From positions 10,335-74,334 of the forward strand of contig DATIBC010000028.1 in the NCBI GenBank assembly GCA_035457725.1: a stretch of 64,000 bases of DNA, in the 5' to 3' direction. The DNA is from DATFES01 sp035457725 (GTDB lineage Bacteria; Pseudomonadota; Alphaproteobacteria; CACIAM-22H2). The notes beneath the pieces are model-generated. The model was not told where the DNA came from. It saw only the letters and a program-made list of their open reading frames with translations, and made no database searches. The translations under genes were made by a program, and so were the position numbers. Of the stretch, positions 42,332 to 51,476 are shown piece by piece; position 1 is the first letter of the stretch, and each line of letters begins with the position of its first letter.

Positions 42332-45093
42332 TGCCGACGCTCGCCGCGCTTGCGTTCATTTCGCCGTGGTGGCTGCTGGCGCTCGCGGCTCTGCCGATCC
42401 TTTACTGGCTGTTGCGCGTCACGCCGCCGGCGCCGCGGCTAACTCGCTTTCCGGCGATTCGCCTGCTTTTTGCCCTCAAGCCGAAAGAGGAGACACCGGC
42501 GCAGACGCCGTGGTGGCTACTTGTTTTGCGCCTGCTCATCGCCACGCTGATCATTCTCGCGCTGGCCCATCCGCTGTTGAATCCGGGCACGCGGCTCGAG
42601 CGGCCGGGGCCGCTAATGTTGGTAATCGACGACGGCTGGACTTCGGCGCGCAACTGGACGGCGCGCCAGAATACGCTCGCCTCGCTGCTCGATCGAGCCG
42701 AACGCGATCAACGCGCCGTGATGCTGCTGACGACGGCTCCGCAGCTCGGCGGTGAGCCGCCGCGCACCAGCCGCTTGATGCGCGCTGCCGATGCCCGCAG
42801 CGCCGCAGCGGCCATCGAACCCAAACCTTGGCCAGTCGACCGCAACGCGGCGCGCGAGGCGCTCGGTTCCGCCGAGATCACCGACGACGCTAACGTCGTT
42901 TATCTCGCCGACGGGCTCGATGACGGGCGCCTCAGGCCGCTGATCGAGGGCCTGCAGCGCGTGGGGCCGGTCGACGTCGTGCGCGAGGATGCCGGCGAAC
43001 TGCCGCGCCTGTTGTTGCCCCCGGCCGCCGAAGCGGCCGGATTGGCGATCACCGCGACGCGATTCGCCGCCGGCCCGCCGGTCGTGTCGTCGTTGCGCGC
43101 CCTCGCCGATGACGGGCGACTACTGGGGCGCGAGGAGCTGCGCTGGCCCGAGAACGGCCGTGAGGCGAAGGCGCGTGTCGAGCTGCCGATCGAGCTGCGC
43201 AATCGCCTGGCGCGGCTCGAAATCGAGGGCGAGGCGTCGGCCGGCGCGGTTGTGCTTCTTGACGAGCGTTGGCGCCGCCGACCGGTCGGGCTGGTCGCCG
43301 CCGGGTCGCTCGAAAAGCGCCAGCCGCTGCTTGCCGACATCTTCTATCTGGAGCGCGCCTTGACGCCCTTCGTCGATTTGCGTTTCGGCGCCGTCGCCGA
43401 GCTGCTGCAGCGCGGGCTCGCTGTCTTGGTGCTGGCCGATATCGGCCGGCTCAGCGACGCGGAATACGCCGCCATCGACCCATGGGTACGCAAAGGCGGC
43501 GTCTTGGTCCGCTTCGCCGGCCCGCGCAGCGCGCAGGGCACCGACGACCTGGTGCCCGTGCCGCTGCGAACCGGCGGCGACCGCGCGTATGGCGGAGCGA
43601 TGTCGTGGGAGCAGCCAGTGGCGCTGCAACCGTTCGAGCCGAACAGCCTGTTCGCCGGCCTGACCGTTCCTGAAGATGTTCGTGTATCGCGACAGATTCT
43701 CGCCGAGCCCAGCCTCGACTTGTCGCAGCGGACATGGGCACGGCTCGCCGACGGGACGCCGTTGGTCACCGCCGACCGTCGTGGCGACGGTTGGCTGGTG
43801 ATGATGCACACCACCGCCAACCCGGAATGGTCGTCGCTGCCGCTTTCGGGGCTATTCGTCGAGATGCTGCGTCGTCTGGTCGGGCTGTCGCAGGGCGTGG
43901 CCGGCGATCCATCCGAAGCGGTTTTGCCACCGTTCGCCGCTCTCGACGGCTTCGGACGTTTGCAGGCGCCGCCGCCGGCCGCAGTCGGCATCGAGGGCGC
44001 ACGTCTCGCCGAGACCCCGGTCGGCCCGCGCCATCCGCCCGGCTATTATGGCAGCGAGACCACGCGACGGACGCTCAATCTGTCGGCCGCGCTGCTCGGC
44101 CCGCAGGCGCCGCTGCCCAAGCCGATCGCCGAACTGCCCAGCGGCGTCGTCGAAAGTTACTATCTCGGTGCGCGCGAATTCGACTTCAAGCCGTGGCTGC
44201 TGGCTGCCGCGCTGGCGCTCGGCCTGATCGATTTGGTGATCGCGTTGGCTTTGCGCGGCATCATCGGACGACTGGCATCGCGTTCGGCCACCGCGGCATT
44301 GGCGCTGATGCTTGCCTTCGGCGCGCCGGGCGCGGCGCCGGCGCAGCAGACGCCGCTCGGCCAAGCGGCGGCGGCGCAAGACGACGATACCGCGCGCGCC
44401 TCGACGCTGACGACGCGATTCGCTTTCGTGCGCACCAATTCCGCCGAGATCGACGACATAACGGCCGCAGGACTTACCGGCCTTGGGCAAGTCCTCTCGA
44501 AGCGTACGACCATCGACCCGGCGCCGCCGGTCGGTGTCGACGTCGAACACGACGAGCTGGCGTTCTACCCGCTGCTCTACTGGCCGGTGTTGCCCGATGC
44601 GCCGCGCCCCTCGGCCGGCGCGCTGGCCCGGGTGGCGCAGTTTCTGCGTCAAGGCGGAATGATCGTCTTCGACACCCGCGACGCCGGCGGCGCGGGAAGC
44701 GCGACACAGGCTGGCGCGCGGCTGCGCGAGATTCTTCGTCCCCTCAATCTGCCGGCGCTGACTCCGATCCCGGCCGATCACGTATTGACCAAGTCGTTTT
44801 ACCTGCTGAGCGATTTCCCCGGCCGCTGGGCCGGGGCGCCGGTGTGGGTCGAACAAGCCGACGACCGCATCAACGACGGGGTATCCTCGGTGATTATCGG
44901 CGCCCACGACTGGGTGGCGGCTTGGGCGAATGATGGCGGCGGAAAACCGGTGTTCGCCGCGGTGCCCGGCGGCGAGGCGCAGCGCGAAATGGCGGTGCGA
45001 TTCGGCGTCAACTTGGTGATGTACGCGCTCACCGGCAACTACAAAGCCGACCAGGTCCACGTCGAAGCGATCTTGGAAAGGCTCCGACGATGA
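42328..45093 (+). CDS. DUF4159 domain membrane protein with BatA-type N-terminus
   Basis: 921 aa from ATG 42328 (a GTG at 42322 is 6 nt upstream). Residues 1-100 form the aerotolerance/BatA N-terminal membrane pair (LAFISPWWLLALAALPILYWLLRVTPPAPR and WWLLVLRLLIATLIILALAHPLL). A vWA-like extracytoplasmic region follows, then two central helices near 625-665, then the DUF4159 domain at about 695-920 (TRFAFVRTNSAEIDDITAAGLTGLGQVL ... FLRQGGMIVFDTRDAGG). This is a standard alphaproteobacterial operon partner of MoxR/DUF58. Molecular function unknown. Confidence 0.9.
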   Translation: MMPTLAALAFISPWWLLALAALPILYWLLRVTPPAPRLTRFPAIRLLFALKPKEETPAQTPWWLLVLRLLIATLIILALAHPLLNPGTRLERPGPLMLVIDDGWTSARNWTARQNTLASLLDRAERDQRAVMLLTTAPQLGGEPPRTSRLMRAADARSAAAAIEPKPWPVDRNAAREALGSAEITDDANVVYLADGLDDGRLRPLIEGLQRVGPVDVVREDAGELPRLLLPPAAEAAGLAITATRFAAGPPVVSSLRALADDGRLLGREELRWPENGREAKARVELPIELRNRLARLEIEGEASAGAVVLLDERWRRRPVGLVAAGSLEKRQPLLADIFYLERALTPFVDLRFGAVAELLQRGLAVLVLADIGRLSDAEYAAIDPWVRKGGVLVRFAGPRSAQGTDDLVPVPLRTGGDRAYGGAMSWEQPVALQPFEPNSLFAGLTVPEDVRVSRQILAEPSLDLSQRTWARLADGTPLVTADRRGDGWLVMMHTTANPEWSSLPLSGLFVEMLRRLVGLSQGVAGDPSEAVLPPFAALDGFGRLQAPPPAAVGIEGARLAETPVGPRHPPGYYGSETTRRTLNLSAALLGPQAPLPKPIAELPSGVVESYYLGAREFDFKPWLLAAALALGLIDLVIALALRGIIGRLASRSATAALALMLAFGAPGAAPAQQTPLGQAAAAQDDDTARASTLTTRFAFVRTNSAEIDDITAAGLTGLGQVLSKRTTIDPAPPVGVDVEHDELAFYPLLYWPVLPDAPRPSAGALARVAQFLRQGGMIVFDTRDAGGAGSATQAGARLREILRPLNLPALTPIPADHVLTKSFYLLSDFPGRWAGAPVWVEQADDRINDGVSSVIIGAHDWVAAWANDGGGKPVFAAVPGGEAQREMAVRFGVNLVMYALTGNYKADQVHVEAILERLRR

Positions 45094-47174
45094 TCGGCGG
45101 CGACGTCACGCTGGCGCTGACGCCGCTGCTGCCGGCGGCACTTCTCGCCGTGCTCGCGGCGGCCGCGCTCGGCGTCTTGATCGTCGTCTGGTGGCGGCGC
45201 GCGCCGGGCGCGCTGTGGCGGACGCTCGCCATTGCGGGTGGGCTCGCGGCGCTACTCAATCCGACGGTGGTCATCGAACAGCGTCGACCGCTGAGCGACG
45301 TGGCGCTGGTCGTGATCGACGAATCGCGCAGCCAGACGATCGGCGAACGCCGCGCGCAGGTCGAGGCGGCGGTCGAGCATCTGCGCGCCCAATTTAAGCA
45401 GCAACGCGATCTCGAGGTGCGCGAGGTACGCGCCGCCGCGAGCGCCGAAGGGACCCGCCTGTTCGAGGCGATCGAGCGTGCGCTCGCCGACTTGCCGCGC
45501 GATCGGATCGCCGGCGTGGCGTTGATCACTGATGGCCAAGTGCACGACGTGCCGGCCGATGTTGCGCGCGCCAATCTACGGGGACCGGTACATGCGTTGC
45601 TCACCGGCAAGCGCGAGGAACGCGACCGCCGCCTGATCGTTGACCAGGCGCCGCGCTACGGCATCGTCGGCAAGCCGCTGACGCTCACATTGCGCATCGA
45701 CGACGGAACGCCGGCCGCTGCGGGCGGGCCGCGCGAACTGGCGCGGGTCGACATCCGCCGCGACGGCGGCGAGCCGCAGACGGTGCGCCTCCCGGTGGGC
45801 GAGCCTCAACCGCTGGAGTTCACGCTCGAACATGGCGGCGAAACGGTGTTCGAGATGCAAGTCGAACCCGGCACCGGCGAACTGACTTACGAGAACAACC
45901 GCGCCGTGGTCATCATCAATGGCGTGCGCGACCGCTTGCGCGTGCTGTTGGTCACCGGTGAGCCGCACGCCGGCGAGCGCACTTGGCGCAGCCTGCTGAA
46001 ATCCGACCCGGCGGTCGACCTCGTCCATTTCACGATTCTGCGGCCGCCCGAAGCGCAGGACTTCACGCCGGTCAACGAATTGTCGTTGATCGCCTTTCCG
46101 GTGCGCGAGCTGTTCGAGGAGAAGCTGAATGAGTTCGACCTGATCATCTTCGACCGCTACCGTCGGCGCGACGTGCTGGCCTCGGTCTACCTCGAGAACA
46201 TCGTCCGCTACGTGCGCGGCGGCGGCGCACTGCTGGTCGCCGCAGGTCCCAATTACGGCGCGCCGGGCAACCTGTTCAATTCGCCGTTGGGACAGATCCT
46301 GCCGGCAGCGCCGATGCCCGGCGACGTCGATCAGGGATTCAAGCCTTTGGTCACCGACATTGGTCGGCGCCATCCGGTGACCGCCGATATTCCCGGCGCC
46401 GAAGCGAAAGACCCGCCGTGGGGTCGCTGGTTCCGTCTCGTCGCCTCGCAAGCGCGTCGTGGCAATGTTCTGATGGACGGACCTGACGGCCTGCCCCTGC
46501 TGCTGCTCGACCGCGTCGGCGATGGCCGCGTCGCGCAGTTCATGTCCGATCATATCTGGCTGTGGGCACGCGGCTACGAACGAGGCGGGCCGCAGGCCGA
46601 GTTGTTGCGGCGCATCGCACACTGGCTGATGAAGGAGCCGCAGCTCGAGGAAGAAGACCTCAAGGCTGCGGTCAAGGGAGCGCGCATCGAGATCGTCCGC
46701 AGGACGCTGGCCGATCGTCCGGGCGAGGTGACGGTTACCCGGCCCGACGGGAGTATCGAGACGCTGGCGCTCGAGACGGGGCGTGGCGGGCGCTGGACGG
46801 CCAACCTCGAGGCGCGCGAGCCCGGCCTCTACCATTTCACCGACGGAGCTCGGGTCGCGCTGGCGGCGGTAGGTGCGCTCAACCCAATCGAGATGGCCGA
46901 TGTCCGCGCCACGGAAGAGCGCCTGAAGCCGGTCGTCGTCGCCTCGAGTGGCCGCATCCAATGGTTGGTCGACGGGCTCCCGGATGTCCGGCGCGTGTCG
47001 CCGGGCGGCGACGCCGGCGGACGCAGCCCGTCGGGTCGCAACTGGATCGGATTTCGCGCCAATCACGATTATATCGTCACCGGCGTGACGCAGTTCCCGC
47101 TCCTGCCGGGCATCGCTGTATTCCTGCTGGCGCTCGGCATGCTCGTGCTGGCCTGGCGGCGGGAGGGGCGGTAA
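45090..47174 (+). CDS. Membrane protein with glutamine-amidotransferase-like domain
   Basis: 694 aa. Two N-terminal membrane helices (PLLPAALLAVLAAAALGVLIVVWW; LWRTLAIAGGLAALLNPTVVI), a large extracytoplasmic region with a vWA-like strand start (DVALVVIDESRSQTI) and a class-I-amidotransferase-like fold around 285-455 (LLVTGEPHAGERTWRSLL; NIVRYVRGGGALLVAAGPNY), one C-terminal helix. The amidotransferase nucleophile Cys is not apparent, so catalytic activity is doubtful. Fourth gene of the moxR operon, overlapping DUF4159 by 4 nt. Function unknown. Confidence 0.85.
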   Translation: MIGGDVTLALTPLLPAALLAVLAAAALGVLIVVWWRRAPGALWRTLAIAGGLAALLNPTVVIEQRRPLSDVALVVIDESRSQTIGERRAQVEAAVEHLRAQFKQQRDLEVREVRAAASAEGTRLFEAIERALADLPRDRIAGVALITDGQVHDVPADVARANLRGPVHALLTGKREERDRRLIVDQAPRYGIVGKPLTLTLRIDDGTPAAAGGPRELARVDIRRDGGEPQTVRLPVGEPQPLEFTLEHGGETVFEMQVEPGTGELTYENNRAVVIINGVRDRLRVLLVTGEPHAGERTWRSLLKSDPAVDLVHFTILRPPEAQDFTPVNELSLIAFPVRELFEEKLNEFDLIIFDRYRRRDVLASVYLENIVRYVRGGGALLVAAGPNYGAPGNLFNSPLGQILPAAPMPGDVDQGFKPLVTDIGRRHPVTADIPGAEAKDPPWGRWFRLVASQARRGNVLMDGPDGLPLLLLDRVGDGRVAQFMSDHIWLWARGYERGGPQAELLRRIAHWLMKEPQLEEEDLKAAVKGARIEIVRRTLADRPGEVTVTRPDGSIETLALETGRGGRWTANLEAREPGLYHFTDGARVALAAVGALNPIEMADVRATEERLKPVVVASSGRIQWLVDGLPDVRRVSPGGDAGGRSPSGRNWIGFRANHDYIVTGVTQFPLLPGIAVFLLALGMLVLAWRREGR

Positions 47175-47198
47175 CGATCGTCGGCGATACGCCTCGTG

Positions 47199-47213
47199 CT
47201 CCGACAAGTTCAG
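47199..47213. repeat. Half copy of dispersed repeat
   Basis: CTCCGACAAGTTCAG matches one arm (CTTCGACAGGTTCAG) of the repeat family at 13 of 15 positions. It lies in the 107-nt gap between the convergent amidotransferase-like and DUF3179 genes. Confidence 0.5.
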
Positions 47214-47281
47214 CGCGTGGCGTTTGGTTCTCGCCGCCTAGAACCGGTCGAAAGGCCAGACGGCGAGCAGGGAACGACTCG

Positions 47282-48679
47282 CTACTGCTGCAGGTTCGAC
47301 TCGTCGCCAAGATAGCCGGCCCAGGCGAACCAATAGGCGACATGGCCGGCGACCCGCGGCAGCTTTTCGCCGGCCGGTCCGAGAAGGTTCTCCTCGCCGA
47401 TCCGCCACGTCACGGCGCCGGACGTCAGCTCGTCGGCCGCGGCGCCGGCTTCGAAAACGCGTCCGTCGCGGCGATAGGCGCGCACCGTGCGCGTCGCCGC
47501 GTCGCCGACCAGCACGACATCGATCTGTCCGACCGTGTCGTTGAGCACCCGCTTGTAGCGAAACGTCTCGACCGGCCACGCCTTCTGTCCGCCGAAGGCA
47601 CGGATGCCGAAGATATGGTCTTTCGCGCGGATGCGCCGATCGGCGACCGCGGCTGGAAACATCAGATCGGGACTGGCGAAGTAGCGACTGTAAGGTTGTC
47701 CCGGCGTGTAGTCGCGGCTGTGCCCCGTCTCGAGCGACAGCACCTTGGTCGTGGGATTGGCGGCGAGCCAGTCCTTCCACGACGTGATGGCGACCGGCAG
47801 CATCTTGAGCTGGATACCGCTGCCGACCAGCGCGCCCACCACCGGCCGGCCGGTGAACTGGTTCCAGAGACTGTCGGTCTGACGGTCATACATCAATTTG
47901 TTGGAGCGATAGAGCAGGCCGGAGGAGCCGAACTCAAGCGGCGCCGCGAAACCCTCGACCCGGGTGTCGAAGAGGATTCCAGCGCCGCAAAGCGTGCAAT
48001 AGGCGAGGGCCACCGGAACGCCGCCGACGACGTCGTTGAACATCTCGTGCCAGTCCAGCACGCGCAGTGGATAGGCGCGCGCATCGCCGTTGATGGCGAC
48101 GCCGAAGACCAGCTCGTCTTGCGATAGATACGTCGCCTCGGAGGGGGCGATATGCTTGGGGTTGACCAGGGCCGGGATGCCATCGACGGAGACGCCGCCC
48201 CAGACGATCTCCTCGTAGCGGATGTCGCGCGGCAGGTGCGGCCAGACGAAGCGCGTGAAATCGGAATCGATGCGAGCGAACAATTCGTGCGCCAGGCGAT
48301 GGAAACTCGCGTGCGGCATCACCTCGGGATGGCGCTCCTGCCATACCATCCACTCGAACCACCCATTGGCATTCGCCTCGCCGGTGATCTGGCGCAGCGC
48401 GGCGTTGAGGTCGCTTTCCAGCAGCCGAACATAGCGAACGGCAAGAATCAAAATCGCCGCCGTGTCCGCTCGACCGAGCAATCGCAATCGCGCCAGCGCG
48501 GCTTGCGCTTCGGTCGGTCCGCCAAAGATGAGCGCCCGGCTGGCGTCGTAGATGACATGGTCGTCGCGCGTCCACGCCTCGGCCTTGGCGGCTGCAAGGG
48601 CCGACCCTCCGATGGCCAACCCGACGACGAGCATGATCGCGGCCAACCCGCCGCGTACCACGCGCCTACCCGCGAACAT
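47282..48679 (-). CDS. DUF3179 domain secreted protein
   Basis: 465 aa from ATG 48679, preceded by GGAGGGG. Signal peptide of about 30 residues (VVRGGLAAIMLVVGLAIGGSALAAAK). The DUF3179 core runs from about residue 165: IVWGGVSVDGIPALVNPKHIAPSEATYLSQDELVFGVAINGDARAYPLRVLDWHEMFNDVVGGVPVALAYCTLCGAGILFDTR, then FGSSGLLYRSNKLMYDRQTDSLWNQFTG. The conserved YCPLC-like YCTLCGAG may bind metal or haem. Family is exported and without a known biochemical role. Convergent with the operon upstream. Confidence 0.9.
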   Translation of the reverse strand: MFAGRRVVRGGLAAIMLVVGLAIGGSALAAAKAEAWTRDDHVIYDASRALIFGGPTEAQAALARLRLLGRADTAAILILAVRYVRLLESDLNAALRQITGEANANGWFEWMVWQERHPEVMPHASFHRLAHELFARIDSDFTRFVWPHLPRDIRYEEIVWGGVSVDGIPALVNPKHIAPSEATYLSQDELVFGVAINGDARAYPLRVLDWHEMFNDVVGGVPVALAYCTLCGAGILFDTRVEGFAAPLEFGSSGLLYRSNKLMYDRQTDSLWNQFTGRPVVGALVGSGIQLKMLPVAITSWKDWLAANPTTKVLSLETGHSRDYTPGQPYSRYFASPDLMFPAAVADRRIRAKDHIFGIRAFGGQKAWPVETFRYKRVLNDTVGQIDVVLVGDAATRTVRAYRRDGRVFEAGAAADELTSGAVTWRIGEENLLGPAGEKLPRVAGHVAYWFAWAGYLGDESNLQQ

Positions 48680-48861
48680 TCGCGCCCCTCCATGCGATTT
48701 CGATCGTCGATTGTCCCGCATGCCGGAGAAAGCGCCACCGCTTTCGCTCGCGTTCACACGGATGTGACGAAAACTGCGGCGATATCAGTCGCACAGAAAC
48801 GAGTCGCCTCGCCCGCCGCCGATTGCCGCGCCGCGCCTTGCGCCGCTAGATTGGATTTTGC

Positions 48862-49605
48862 ATGGATATCGACGCCGCCACGCTCGCCAGCGCCGTCTTT
48901 CTTTTCCTCGGCGGCGCCGTCAAGGGTGTGGCCGGCGTCGGCCTCCCGCTCGTGGCGCTGCCGCTATTGACCACCGTGGTCAGCGTCAAGACCGCGGTCG
49001 GGCTGTTGGTCGTGCCGATCATCGCAACGAACTTTGCCCAGAGCTTCGAAGGCGGCCGCTTCGTGCCGACATTGCGGCGCTTTTGGCCGGTGATCGCCTG
49101 CCTCGTCGCGGTGATCGTCTTCGGCGTCAACGCGCTAGTATTGATCCCTGAACCCGTGCTTTACGCGGTGATGGGGGCGTCCATCATCGCCTTTCCGCTG
49201 GCGGCCCAGATCTGGCCGCATTTGCGCGTCGCGCCGGCGCACGAAGGCTGGGCCGGGCCGCTGGTCGGCGCGCTGGCCGGGCTGATCGGCGGAGCATCCA
49301 GCCTCTACGGCCCGCCGCTATTCCTATACCTGGGGGCGCTGCGGCTCCCCAAGGAAGAATTCGTGCCGGCGATCTCGATGCTGTTCCTGAGCGGCACGCT
49401 TGGGCTGACCATCGGAATGCTGTCGTTTCGTATTCTCGCCCCGGCCGACCTCGTCGCATCGCTCGCCGCGACCGTCCCCGTCTTTCTCGGACTTTGGTTG
49501 GGGCAAAAGGTCCGCCGCCGGCTGCCCCAGCGCCGCTTCGACCGTGTCCTGCTGATCCTCTATCTCACGACAGGGCTTAGTCTTTTGGCCCGCGCGGCGG
49601 CTTGA
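48862..49605 (+). CDS. TauE/SafE-family anion exporter
   Basis: 247 aa with about eight hydrophobic helices in two similar halves, each starting with a glycine-rich motif (FLFLGGAVKGVAGVGLPLVALPLL; GALAGLIGGASSLYGPPLFLYLGAL). The TauE/SafE/YfcA family exports sulfite, sulfoacetate or related organic anions. The neighbours are a DUF3179 gene and, 143 nt on, a convergent LysR gene. A link with the acylating aldehyde dehydrogenase at 52376 (sulfoacetaldehyde-type) is possible but unproven. Confidence 0.9.
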   Translation: MDIDAATLASAVFLFLGGAVKGVAGVGLPLVALPLLTTVVSVKTAVGLLVVPIIATNFAQSFEGGRFVPTLRRFWPVIACLVAVIVFGVNALVLIPEPVLYAVMGASIIAFPLAAQIWPHLRVAPAHEGWAGPLVGALAGLIGGASSLYGPPLFLYLGALRLPKEEFVPAISMLFLSGTLGLTIGMLSFRILAPADLVASLAATVPVFLGLWLGQKVRRRLPQRRFDRVLLILYLTTGLSLLARAAA

Positions 49606-49748
49606 TTGGCCGCCCGCTTAGCGACCGATGACGCGCCGATACCGGCTGAACCGCCGTGACCGCTTGGGAGCGTACGCGTATTGGGATAGGGCGCTCCGCC
49701 ACGGCGATTTCGGGCCTTCACTTTGAGCCGGCGACATATGCGCCGTGT

Positions 49749-50690
49749 TCACCGACTGGCGGCGCGGCGGCGCGGCGTCGAATCGCCGACCACGGATGCG
49801 TCGTCAACCGCACGCATCTCCTGTTTCAGCGCTTCGATCAGGAAATCGGCGAAGATCGATCTCGGAACCTCGGCGTTCAGCACCGCGTAAGTCTTGAACG
49901 ACGGGGCGTCTCGGATCGCAAGCACGCGAATACCCGGAATATCGTTCGAGGCCACGGAGAACTCATCGAGCACCGCAACGCCAAGGTCGTTGGCGACCAA
50001 AGCGCACATCGTCTGCGCAAATCGCGCGCGAATCGACAGATCGAACGGCAGGCCGTTGTCGATGAACGCCGAGGCAAGGATCCTGCCATAGGGATCCTTC
50101 GGTTCGATTCCGATCAGCGGGTACTTGAGCAATTCTGCGGCGGAAATCTCCTTGCGGGCCGCAAGATCGTGCTGCCTCGGCACGATCGCGACCAGCTTGC
50201 CTACGCCGAGTTGGTGCGACACTAGCCCGGGATGATCGACCTTGTAGCTCATCGCGACGATTTCGCCCTTCTTGAGCAGAAGGTAGTCGATCGCTTCCTC
50301 GATCTTCAGCACGTTGATGCTCATCTTCAACTCGGGAAATTTTCGCCGGAGCTTCCGGACCGCGCGCGGCAAAACATGCTGCGATATGCTCGGCACTGAA
50401 GCGAACGCGAAATCGCTGGACGCCCCGCGTGAAAGCTTTCCGATCTCGAAATGCAGATTCTCGACCTTGATGAAGACTTCGTTGATCTGACTGAAAATGC
50501 CCTGGGCCTCGCTGGTCGGGAAAAACCGGCCATGCTGTCGCGAGAACAGCCGAACGCCCAACAGCTTCTCCGCGTGCTTCATCACCCGACTGACGCCGGG
50601 TGCGGACACCCCGAGCTGATCTGCCGCACCTCTGACGGTCCCCGCCAACATGATGGCGCGAATGACCTCGATTTGACGCAACGTCAGCAC
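49749..50690 (-). CDS. LysR-family transcriptional regulator
   Basis: 313 aa. HTH at about 3-60: LTLRQIEVIRAIMLAGTVRGAADQLGVSAPGVSRVMKHAEKLLGVRLFSRQ. The effector domain reads FAFASVPSISQHVLPRAVRKLRRKFPELKMSINVLK and later LVAIVPRQHDLAA. The pattern resembles the group that includes CbbR-like and NocR-type regulators without a clear ligand. It is read away from the TIM-barrel/aldehyde dehydrogenase operon (51477-55588), with a decayed gene and operator-like repeats in between, so it probably controls that operon. Confidence 0.88.
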   Translation of the reverse strand: MLTLRQIEVIRAIMLAGTVRGAADQLGVSAPGVSRVMKHAEKLLGVRLFSRQHGRFFPTSEAQGIFSQINEVFIKVENLHFEIGKLSRGASSDFAFASVPSISQHVLPRAVRKLRRKFPELKMSINVLKIEEAIDYLLLKKGEIVAMSYKVDHPGLVSHQLGVGKLVAIVPRQHDLAARKEISAAELLKYPLIGIEPKDPYGRILASAFIDNGLPFDLSIRARFAQTMCALVANDLGVAVLDEFSVASNDIPGIRVLAIRDAPSFKTYAVLNAEVPRSIFADFLIEALKQEMRAVDDASVVGDSTPRRRAASR

Positions 50691-50724
50691 GTTTGCCCCA
50701 CGAAGCTTGAGCTTACGACAAAAA

Positions 50725-50770
50725 TTAACATCATGGCACCAGAAACGTCCATCATGTTATTTGATGTTAT
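50725..50770. promoter_or_regulatory. AT-rich inverted repeats upstream of LysR gene
   Basis: AACATCATGG (50727-50736) and CCATCATGTT (50749-50758) are complementary except at one base, and TGATGTT (50762-50768) is a perfect reverse complement of AACATCA. The interval is strikingly AT-rich for the window. LysR proteins commonly bind such repeats in front of their own divergent gene. Confidence 0.5.
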
Positions 50771-50843
50771 TTTTGGCCACGATTAAGCTTCTCACCGAGT
50801 TCGATCCCCGTCACGGCCGCGGATCGTCCGATGTGAGCAGCGC

Positions 50844-51210
50844 ATGTTCGACTTCAGCGGCGTCGTGGTCCCGGAGGACCAGTTTTTGCGCCATGGCTTG
50901 CGGGTCGGACGGCGCGCGTTATCGGTCACCGAAAAGCTGAATTGCGTTCGGAGGCTAAGAGCCCGCGGCGTACGCCGTGTCTCGGCCGGTTCGCTCGTGC
51001 GCCCGACAAGGACGCCGCGAACGGCGAATCCGGCCGCGCTGTTTTCGCCCCCGACGCCGATGCCTGGTGTCATGTACACCGCCCTGACCCTCAACCCAGC
51101 CGACCTCCAACGCGCGAATGCGGCGTGTGTCAGGCGTCTTTCGGCATCGATCTCGGCAAGCAAAACGGACGGCCGTGAGACCCTCGACAGGTCGATGACC
51201 GAAGCGCAGG
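50844..51210 (+). pseudogene. Decayed hydroxymethylglutaryl-CoA lyase-like gene
   Basis: Pieces of an HMGL-type aldolase appear in successive frames. About 50914-51003 gives LSVTEKLNCVRRLRARGVRRVSAG then SLVRP; 51000-51062 in another frame gives PDKDAANGESGRAVFAPDADA; about 51066-51140, back in the first frame, gives VMYTALTLNPADLQRAN then AACVRRL; then GIDLGKQN or SASKTDGRETLDRS. In intact HMG-CoA lyases these segments are continuous: SV-EKL-lv-rL--aGvrriea-SFVrPd--PqmaD-davfa-lp--dgv-YtaLtlN---l-ra. At least two frameshifts split it, and the metal-binding middle and C-terminus cannot be found. The opposite-strand frame at 50792-51418 is an artefact. Confidence 0.65.
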
Positions 51211-51476
51211 AGCGGATGTGGCCGGCCTGGTCCAACCGCAGCTCGATCGCCGAGTCATCCGCGCCGTCGGCGACGTCGGGCGGCATGAAGACGATGCGCG
51301 CCGGCTGGGATTCGACGTCTTGGTGTCTCGCTTTCGATCCGGCGTTGACTGGGGCGCGCTCGGCGCGCTCGCGCGCTAACTGGAGACGGTACTCGGGACC
51401 CACCCTTCCCGGCCGCATGGCGCGTATCGGCCGAGCGGCGTGGCGTTATCGGCCATCGCAGGTCGGAGACTCCTAG

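Noticed and set aside
50792..51418. 208-codon minus-strand frame beside the LysR gene
   Set aside because: No family match; the plus strand of the same bases reads as pieces of an HMG-CoA lyase.
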